Below are positions 58,474 through 64,000 of a stretch of 64,000 nt of DNA, piece by piece. The stretch's first letter is position 1, and each line of letters begins with the position of its first letter. The translations under genes and the position numbers were made by a program. Under the pieces are notes generated by a model that saw only the letters and a program-made list of their open reading frames with translations, was not told where the DNA came from and searched no databases. The stretch is from Clostridium novyi NT (GTDB taxonomy: Bacteria; Bacillota; Clostridia; Clostridiales; Clostridiaceae): NCBI RefSeq assembly GCF_000014125.1, contig NC_008593.1, positions 2,108,001 through 2,172,000 of the forward strand, read 5' to 3'.

Positions 58474-58509
58474 AAAAGCCTATGGTTTTCTTTTAACCTT
58501 TAGGCTTTT
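58474..58509. terminator. Bidirectional terminator
   Basis: AAAAGCCTA and TAGGCTTTT around 18 nt, after the plus-strand RusA-like stop and overlapping the end of the convergent oxidoreductase gene. Confidence 0.65.
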
Positions 58510-59482
58510 CATTTTGTTTTTTTATATATAACGCTACATTTTCTCCAGCTTTAACACCTTCGCAAGCTATATCATCTATACCATTATTATTAAAAACTAC
58601 ATTCCCACATCCAAATATTCCTTCAATATTTGTTTCCATATATTTATTCACTCTAATTCCCTTAGTAGACACCGATATATCTACCCCTGCCTTTTTAGCA
58701 ACTTCATTATCAGGAATTAATCCAACTGATAACACAGCCGTATCACACTGTATTTCTTTCTCTGTTCCTTTTATTATATTTCTATCATTATCTACTTCTG
58801 ATATTATAATACTGTCAATTCTCTCTTTACCATTTACATAAGTTACTGTATGTGAAAATATAAATGGTATTTTAAAATCTTCCATACATTCCTTAACCAG
58901 TTCTTCTTTTCCCTCTGCATAAGGTAAAACCTCTACAATGGCTTTAACATTTGCCCCTTCTAATTTAAGTCTTTTTGCCATACGCAACGCTAAGTCTCCT
59001 GATCCTAAAATGACTATATCCTTTCCTGGCATATATCCTTCAAGATTAATAAATTTTTGAACACAACCTGCTGTAAAAATACCAGCACTTTTTCTACCAG
59101 CTATATTTATAAGTCCTCTAGGCTTTTCACGACATCCCATTGCTAATATTATAGCCTTGGCTTTTATTTTAATTATACCCTCTTTGCTAACAGCCGTTAC
59201 TATTTTATCATCATTAAAATCAAAAACACAGGTATTAAGTCTATATTCTATTCCTAATTCTTTTACTTTATTTATAAATCTTTCTGCATATTCGGGTCCA
59301 GTAAGTTCCTCATTAAATACATTAATACCAAAACCACTATGTATACACTGATTAAGTATACCCCCAAGACAATCTTCTCTTTCTAATATTAATATACTAT
59401 CAATTCCACTTTCTTTAACTTTAATGGCAGCTGAAAGTCCCGCTGTTCCTCCCCCTATTACTACTACATCATATTGATACAC
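58493..59482 (-). CDS. FAD/NAD(P)-dependent oxidoreductase (GlpA-associated type)
   Basis: 329 aa. Pyridine-nucleotide-disulfide-like flavoprotein: FAD motif DVVVIGGGTAGLSAAIKVKE, GGILNQCIHSGFG, NAD motif IVILGSGDLALRMAKRLKLEG, and end GIFGCGNVVF (FAD-site). GGILNQCIHxGFG is typical of the second protein of clostridial glycerol-3-phosphate dehydrogenase clusters, which also include a GlpA-like protein and DUF1667; neither is nearby. GGAGG 8 nt before GTG 59482 decides the start five codons inside the open frame. It is shorter than the form I recall in such clusters, so function may differ. Confidence 0.8.
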   Translation of the reverse strand: MYQYDVVVIGGGTAGLSAAIKVKESGIDSILILEREDCLGGILNQCIHSGFGINVFNEELTGPEYAERFINKVKELGIEYRLNTCVFDFNDDKIVTAVSKEGIIKIKAKAIILAMGCREKPRGLINIAGRKSAGIFTAGCVQKFINLEGYMPGKDIVILGSGDLALRMAKRLKLEGANVKAIVEVLPYAEGKEELVKECMEDFKIPFIFSHTVTYVNGKERIDSIIISEVDNDRNIIKGTEKEIQCDTAVLSVGLIPDNEVAKKAGVDISVSTKGIRVNKYMETNIEGIFGCGNVVFNNNGIDDIACEGVKAGENVALYIKKQNEKPKG

Positions 59483-59539
59483 GGTAACATCCTCCATTCC
59501 AATACCTTACATAGATTATTTTATCATAATTTTTTACAT

Positions 59540-59581
59540 AAAAAAATCCTGATTTATCCCCTAATAACTAGGGCGAAATCA
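59540..59581 (-). terminator. Terminator after the SLAP lipoprotein
   Basis: TGATTT-x2-CCC and GGG-x2-AAATCA with inner TA pairs form a stem; on the minus strand a run of seven T follows (TTTTTTTATG). Confidence 0.7.
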
Positions 59582-59590
59582 AGATAATTA

Positions 59591-60121
59591 CTAGTATTCG
59601 TATTGAATGTTTTCTCCTTCTATTGAGATGCTGTCAATTTTAATGTTCTTTTCTTTTAAATCTTCAGGATAATACAATATACTCCAAGGTCTTGAGTTAT
59701 TTGATTCAAGAACACCAAATTCTTCTTTAGTAAAACTAAAAGGAGCTGACGCCACTACTCTTCCATTTTCTATAAGATTTAAACGAACATCTATATTAAA
59801 TATAGATTCTTCATGGCCATTGCGAATAAACAAATCAACGATTAAGCTTCCATCCTGATTAAATCTAGCATTGATTGGATTAAATGATACTTGATCCTTT
59901 GAAATATCACCTAAATTATTTAGTACATTTTGTAGTTCTTCCTTTTTCTTATCATTAATTTTTGCTAAATCCGCTAGAGGTCCAAAACTATATTTTTGAT
60001 TAACTTTAGGCACATTTTTATCTTTTAGGCTATTATTAGAAGAGTTCTGGTTCTTTTGTATACCACAGCCCGTAAATAAAAAAATAAATGAAATTAGCAT
60101 AAGCGTTAATATTCTTTTCAT
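59591..60121 (-). CDS. SLAP-domain lipoprotein
   Basis: 176 aa. Signal peptide with lipobox TGC (about residues 17-19) and one C-terminal SLAP-like domain (70-176): LIVDLFIRNGHEESIFNIDV, then SNNSRPWSILYYPEDL, where the Ser-Arg-Pro-Trp turn is characteristic. SLAP domains are found in proteins linked to accessory-Sec S-layer assembly, but no such genes are in the window. Attached to the cell surface; role unknown. GGAG before the ATG. Confidence 0.78.
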   Translation of the reverse strand: MKRILTLMLISFIFLFTGCGIQKNQNSSNNSLKDKNVPKVNQKYSFGPLADLAKINDKKKEELQNVLNNLGDISKDQVSFNPINARFNQDGSLIVDLFIRNGHEESIFNIDVRLNLIENGRVVASAPFSFTKEEFGVLESNNSRPWSILYYPEDLKEKNIKIDSISIEGENIQYEY

Positions 60122-60245
60122 ACTAATTCTCCTCTAATATTATTATCATATATGAAAAACATTGTCATTATACCACTTAGACATATCAATGTCTACTTAG
60201 TAATAATAATATTCATAATTGTAAAATATTATTTATATTAATAGA

Positions 60246-60300
60246 TTGATTTAATTTTGATTAAATGATATAATAATTTTGTTTTTGCAAATGATTTGCA
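60246..60300 (+). promoter_or_regulatory. Promoter and Fur/Zur-type box before the metal-binding lipoprotein
   Basis: TTGATT (60246-60251), 17-bp spacer, TATAAT (60269-60274). The palindrome TGCAAATGATTTGCA (60286-60300, 7-1-7) lies right after the start site, where a Fur-family repressor would block transcription. The centre is Fur-like and the ends differ from the Fur consensus, so Zur or PerR-like control is equally possible. Confidence 0.65.
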
Positions 60301-60323
60301 TTTTAAATTAAAGGAGCGATATC

Positions 60324-61220
60324 ATGAAAAAAATATTTAAAACTATAATCATTATGTCAGCTATCACTTGTATATTTTTACTAACTAGTTGTATAAATAA
60401 ACCTGCTAATACACCACCAAATAATGATTATGAAAATAATAAACCTACAGTAGCTGTATCAATTGTTCCTGAAGAAACTTTTGTAAAAGCTGTTGCTGGT
60501 GATTTAGTTAATGTTATTACAATGATACCATCTGGTCAAAGTCCTGAAACTTTTGAACCTACACCAGAGCTTTTAGAGAGATTTAGTAAAGCGAAAATAT
60601 ACTTTACTATGAATGTTCCTTCAGAAACTAACTCAATATTACCTAAATCAAAGGATTTTAACCCTAATGTTAAGATAATTGATTTACCTAGCGAGGTTAG
60701 AAAAACATACAAAGATAGAGAATTCTCTCCTGGAGAACGTGATCCTCATATATGGTTATCTCCAAAGCGAGTAAAAATTATGATAAATTCAATAAAAAAT
60801 GAACTTTCAGCTTTAGATCCTACAAATAAAGCTACATATGAAAAAAACGCATCAGAATATATAAATAAATTAGATAAAGCTGATACGAATATTAAATCTT
60901 CTTTACAAAATCTAAAAACTAAAGCCATAATAGTATATCATCCTGCATTCGGATATTTTACAGATGATTATGGATTAGAAATGATTGCACTAGAAAAAGA
61001 AGGTAAAGAATCTACTCCTCAAGACATGCAAAAGATCATTGATTTTGCTAAGTCAAAAGAAGTAAAAACTATCTTCTATCAAGCTGAAACTGATAGTAAG
61101 CAAGCCAAAACTTTTGCTACTGAAATTGGTGGAAAAGCGGAACAACTAGCTCCACTTGACCCTAACTATATTGAAAACTTAGAAAAAATGACAAATACCT
61201 TTAAATCAGTTCTAAAATAA
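60324..61220 (+). CDS. Zinc/manganese-type ABC substrate-binding lipoprotein
   Basis: 298 aa. Cluster A-I (TroA/ZnuA) metal-binding protein. Signal peptide with lipobox TSC. Three family ligands are visible: His in DPHIWLSP, His in YHPAFGYF and the acidic group in QAETDSKQAK. The first ligand region, normally DPHxYEP, reads SPETFEP, so the His is replaced by Glu. No permease or ATPase gene is adjacent. AAAGGAG before the ATG. Metal choice is open because of that ligand change. Confidence 0.85.
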   Translation: MKKIFKTIIIMSAITCIFLLTSCINKPANTPPNNDYENNKPTVAVSIVPEETFVKAVAGDLVNVITMIPSGQSPETFEPTPELLERFSKAKIYFTMNVPSETNSILPKSKDFNPNVKIIDLPSEVRKTYKDREFSPGERDPHIWLSPKRVKIMINSIKNELSALDPTNKATYEKNASEYINKLDKADTNIKSSLQNLKTKAIIVYHPAFGYFTDDYGLEMIALEKEGKESTPQDMQKIIDFAKSKEVKTIFYQAETDSKQAKTFATEIGGKAEQLAPLDPNYIENLEKMTNTFKSVLK

Positions 61221-61234
61221 TCTTAATATAAATA

Positions 61235-61280
61235 AAAAATCACACACTTCCTACAAATTGTTGGTTGTTGTGTGATTTTT
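61235..61280. terminator. Terminator between the metal-binding and chromate genes
   Basis: AAAAATCACACA and TGTGTGATTTTT enclose about 20 nt; symmetric, serving both convergent transcripts. Confidence 0.8.
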
Positions 61281-61800
61281 ATTTATATAATATAAAACCT
61301 ACAACACCTGATATTATTATCATAAGTATTGGATCAAACTTATATTTAAATGATAATATAAATGCAACTACAAAAATCACTATACTTTTATAATCTATAA
61401 AAGTTCCTGATGATACTAGTATTGCCGCAGCTGCAACAAGTCCTACAGTGGCAGGTCTAAGTCCCTTAAAAGCTCCTTCTACATATTTATTATCTTTAAA
61501 TTTAACAAAAAATCTAGTTATGATTACCATTATAATAACTGATGGCATTACAACTCCTAAAGTTGCAAATGTAGAACCTAATACGCTATTTACTTTAAAC
61601 CCTACATAAGTTGCCATATTTATAGCAATTGGTCCTGGTGTCGCCTGTGATATTGCTACCATATTTATAAATTCCCCTGGTGAAACCCATGTATGTTTAG
61701 ATACAACCTCTTGTTGTATCATTGATAACATAGCATATCCTCCACCAAAACTAAAAAGCCCTATCTTAAAAAAAGTTATAAAAAGACTAAGCAGCATCAT
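61279..61800 (-). CDS. Short chromate-transporter family protein, second half
   Basis: 173 aa. One CHR domain: FKIGLFSFGGGYAMLSMIQQE and ISQATPGPIAINMATYVGFK, with four to five membrane segments. Short-chain CHR proteins work as pairs; this one follows its partner and overlaps it by 14 bp. GGAGGG inside the partner's end selects ATG 61800 rather than the upstream Met. Family members export chromate or transport sulfate; the substrate here is unproven. Confidence 0.87.
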   Translation of the reverse strand: MMLLSLFITFFKIGLFSFGGGYAMLSMIQQEVVSKHTWVSPGEFINMVAISQATPGPIAINMATYVGFKVNSVLGSTFATLGVVMPSVIIMVIITRFFVKFKDNKYVEGAFKGLRPATVGLVAAAAILVSSGTFIDYKSIVIFVVAFILSFKYKFDPILMIIISGVVGFILYK

Positions 61801-62359
61801 CTTTTTTCCCTCCTTTATATATGGTGTATATAACACCTAGTAGAGCTGAAATGATTATAACAATTATTGCAGTAACCTTTAAAAATCCAACTAAAATTGC
61901 AACTACTATAGGTATTATTACTGTTTTTTTATTTATCTTTGCATCTTTACCCATTCTTATAACAGGTGCTGCTATAAGTGCCACAACAGCTGGTCTTATA
62001 CCTTTAAAAACTCTCTCTACTATAGGGTTATCTTGAAGTCCAACGAAAAATGAGGCAACTAATAGTATTATTAAAAAAGATGGCAATACTGCTCCTAATG
62101 TTGTTGCTAAAACACCTAATGCTCCTCCTATTTTATATCCAACAAACACGGAAGTATTTACGGCAATAGGTCCTGGAGATGATTGTGCAAGTGCTATCAT
62201 ATCTAAGTATTCTTCTTTTTCTATCCACGACTTTTTATCAACTATTTCTCTCTCGATTAAAGGAAGCATTGCATATCCTCCCCCAATGGTAAATGCACCT
62301 ATCTTAAAAAAGATAATGAACATTTCCATATAGGTACGAAAACTTTGTTTCCTACTCAC
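61787..62359 (-). CDS. Short chromate-transporter family protein, first half
   Basis: 190 aa. One CHR domain: FKIGAFTIGGGYAMLPLIEREI and AQSSPGPIAVNTSVFVGYKIG, five membrane segments. GTG start with GAAGGTG. Forms an overlapping pair with the next gene, so the transporter is likely a heterodimer. The paired GGGYAM and PGPIA motifs match between the two. Confidence 0.87.
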   Translation of the reverse strand: MSRKQSFRTYMEMFIIFFKIGAFTIGGGYAMLPLIEREIVDKKSWIEKEEYLDMIALAQSSPGPIAVNTSVFVGYKIGGALGVLATTLGAVLPSFLIILLVASFFVGLQDNPIVERVFKGIRPAVVALIAAPVIRMGKDAKINKKTVIIPIVVAILVGFLKVTAIIVIIISALLGVIYTIYKGGKKDDAA

Positions 62360-62432
62360 TTAATCACCTTCTTTAAATATATATAATATAATTATATCAT
62401 ATCCTTTTCTTTAATATTTTAGTTTAAATCAA

Positions 62433-62472
62433 ATAGGAAGTTACTGAAACCTAAATTTCAATAACTTCCTAT
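62433..62472. repeat. Inverted repeat after the chemoreceptor gene
   Basis: ATAGGAAGTTAxTGAAA with its complement TTTCAxTAACTTCCTAT, loop 6: a long stem 17 bp after the chemoreceptor stop. No strong T run follows, so terminator function is likely but not certain. Confidence 0.55.
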
Positions 62473-62488
62473 GTTACTTATTAAAATG

Positions 62489-64000
62489 TTATATTTTAAA
62501 ATTAGAAACTGACTTGCCCAATTCTTCCGAACTATTTTTAGCTTTTACTACCATTTCCATTAATTGATTTATATACTTTTGAGAAATACCAACTTTATTA
62601 GCAATATTACTTGTTCCCTCTGCACCTTCATTGGTAGCTAAAGTAACATTATCTATAACTTCCATTACATTCTTTGTAGAATTAAGAGCATCTTCACATA
62701 CTGACTTTAATTCAGTTACTACACTATTAAAGTAATCAACATCATCACTATATACCTTTCCAACTTCCACAAAATTTTTATAGTCATTAAGAACCTTATC
62801 ATTTATAAAATCTAAAATTACTTGAGAGTTGCCTGACAATTCTTCTACGGATTTAATAGTGTCTTTAATAATCAACTGAATTTTACCTGCTGTGTCCGAT
62901 GATTCTTCTGCAAGCTTTCTTACTTCCTCCGCAACAACAGCAAATCCTTTTCCATGTTCTCCTGCCCTTGCAGCCTCAATTGCAGCATTTAATGCTAACA
63001 AATTAGTTTGCTCAGTGATTTCAATTATACTATCTAATAAAACATTTATTTTTGTAACCGATTTAGAATTTTCAATAGATTTTACTAATTCTTTTTTATT
63101 TTTTTCATATAAATTTAATCCATCTTCCATGGAATCCTTAGCACTCTTAGTAAGATTTTTAGCTCTTTCATTTACTTCCATACATTTTTCAGATAAATCT
63201 TCTGCCCTATTAGATACATTTTGAACTGACGATTCAATTTCTCTTGCAGATGCATTCATTTCTTCAGCCGAAGCAGCCGTTTCTTCCATACCCGCTGATA
63301 ATTCTTCAGTAGTGGCTAGAATTTCTTGAGAACTTGCATTTACTTCTGATACAATATTAAAAACACTTTCTGTAACACTTATAGATGCATCAGATTCATT
63401 TAGTATATTTCCTATTAACTCTATACTAGTTTCTCTCATACCATTAGTTCCTCTAATTAAGTCACCAATTTCATCTTTTCTTTTTATGTGTTTTTCATTA
63501 ACCTTCTCTGAAAAATCTCCTTGTCCAATTCTCTTTATATAAAGTCCAATTTCATTTAATGGATTAACTATAGTTCTAGCAATTAATATAGAAACTCCTA
63601 TTCCTAAAATTATAGCCATAATTAAAATTAATATTATAGACTTAAATGCACTTTTATATTGATTATTATTTATTATTTTTGTCTTCTCTGCATCTTCTAT
63701 ATTATAATCACCTAGTTTAATAATTTCATCTTTAAAATCTTCGATAACTTTACTATTATCTTTCAAAATCTTATACGCTTCTTCATTTTTATCATTGTTT
63801 GCTAATTCTAGAACTTCCCTTACAACTTTTTCATATTTATTTTCTATACTCTTTATATTGTCAAACATAATTTTTTCATTAGAATCTACTGTTGTTAAAG
63901 TATATTTTTTTAGCTTTGTTGAAAGCTCTTGTAAATTTTCCTCAGCATCCTTCATTACTTTTGCTTCATATTCTGTTTGTCCATTTTCTAAACAAAGATT
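62489..64000 (-). CDS. Methyl-accepting chemotaxis protein, 5' end beyond window
   Basis: At least 503 codons; the frame is open to the right edge ([20 protein letters not shown] at the edge), so the start and first membrane segment lie outside. Visible: a helical sensor part, a membrane segment ([20 protein letters not shown]), HAMP domain ([20 protein letters not shown]) and signalling domain with the hairpin [20 protein letters not shown] followed by [14 protein letters not shown]. Signals to CheA and CheW. The ligand is unknown. Confidence 0.95.
   Translation of the reverse strand, partial: NLCLENGQTEYEAKVMKDAEENLQELSTKLKKYTLTTVDSNEKIMFDNIKSIENKYEKVVREVLELANNDKNEEAYKILKDNSKVIEDFKDEIIKLGDYNIEDAEKTKIINNNQYKSAFKSIILILIMAIILGIGVSILIARTIVNPLNEIGLYIKRIGQGDFSEKVNEKHIKRKDEIGDLIRGTNGMRETSIELIGNILNESDASISVTESVFNIVSEVNASSQEILATTEELSAGMEETAASAEEMNASAREIESSVQNVSNRAEDLSEKCMEVNERAKNLTKSAKDSMEDGLNLYEKNKKELVKSIENSKSVTKINVLLDSIIEITEQTNLLALNAAIEAARAGEHGKGFAVVAEEVRKLAEESSDTAGKIQLIIKDTIKSVEELSGNSQVILDFINDKVLNDYKNFVEVGKVYSDDVDYFNSVVTELKSVCEDALNSTKNVMEVIDNVTLATNEGAEGTSNIANKVGISQKYINQLMEMVVKAKNSSEELGKSVSNFKI

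Overview
The window is chromosomal DNA from a strictly anaerobic, butyrate-forming Firmicute, most likely a Clostridium (inference). The DNA is very AT-rich. It carries the crt-bcd-etfB-etfA-hbd butyryl-CoA operon with Rex, an NfnAB-type electron-bifurcating transhydrogenase, a ferredoxin-domain [FeFe]-hydrogenase-like enzyme, a CIRCE-controlled groSL operon, GatCA and meso-diaminopimelate dehydrogenase. Strong AGGAGG ribosome sites and intrinsic terminators recur throughout. A relative of C. novyi, C. botulinum group III or C. tetani is plausible, but the species cannot be fixed from this window alone.

Layout. 1-7.3 kb (all minus): yerC-like, pcrA, ligA, a small membrane protein, ddh, gatC, gatA (cut by the left edge). 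7.7-15 kb: an RsuA-type pseudouridine synthase, a seven-repeat Y_Y_Y-type protein, type I pullulanase (plus), YaiI, Pgi. 15-18.9 kb (plus): three lipoproteins (polysaccharide deacetylase, TPR, S41 peptidase) and a heme oxygenase behind a promoter with a Fur-like box. 18.9-24.2 kb is accessory: a DUF4491 protein, a complete IS1182-type element sitting in a duplicated terminator hairpin, a Cof phosphatase, decayed small genes, an XRE-type membrane regulator and a displaced relic of a guaA 3' end.

24.2-31.8 kb is an integrated island at the 3' end of guaA, bounded by 65-bp direct repeats (one mismatch) that include the last guaA codons. It holds an ApeA-like HEPN protein (probable phage defence), a broken tyrosine integrase, a DUF3173 excisionase, a compact structured non-coding segment, several relics, and a two-gene unit of unknown function: a membrane protein followed by a protein with an unfamiliar N-terminal half and a ClpB-type AAA+ domain. 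That pair, next to a defence-like gene in a recognised integration hot spot, is the best candidate here for an undescribed system.

31.8-43.6 kb returns to core functions: guaA; guaB behind a guanine-class purine riboswitch; a TtcA-like thiolase; groSL with CIRCE; the hydrogenase-like enzyme; an OGG-type glycosylase; NfnAB. 43.8-53.2 kb is the redox and fermentation block: an iron alcohol dehydrogenase with a sigma-54 promoter plus a Rex-like operator, its probable enhancer-binding activator, the butyryl-CoA operon and rex. Rex-like palindromes lie before the alcohol dehydrogenase, the hydrogenase-like gene and crt, with a weaker one between rex and the ABC-F gene. This suggests one NADH/NAD+-responsive regulon. 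53.3-64 kb: an ABC-F ATPase, an orphan peptide-binding protein, tsaD, a RusA-like nuclease, an FAD oxidoreductase, a SLAP-domain lipoprotein, a zinc/manganese-binding lipoprotein with a Fur-type box, a split chromate transporter pair and a chemoreceptor cut by the right edge.
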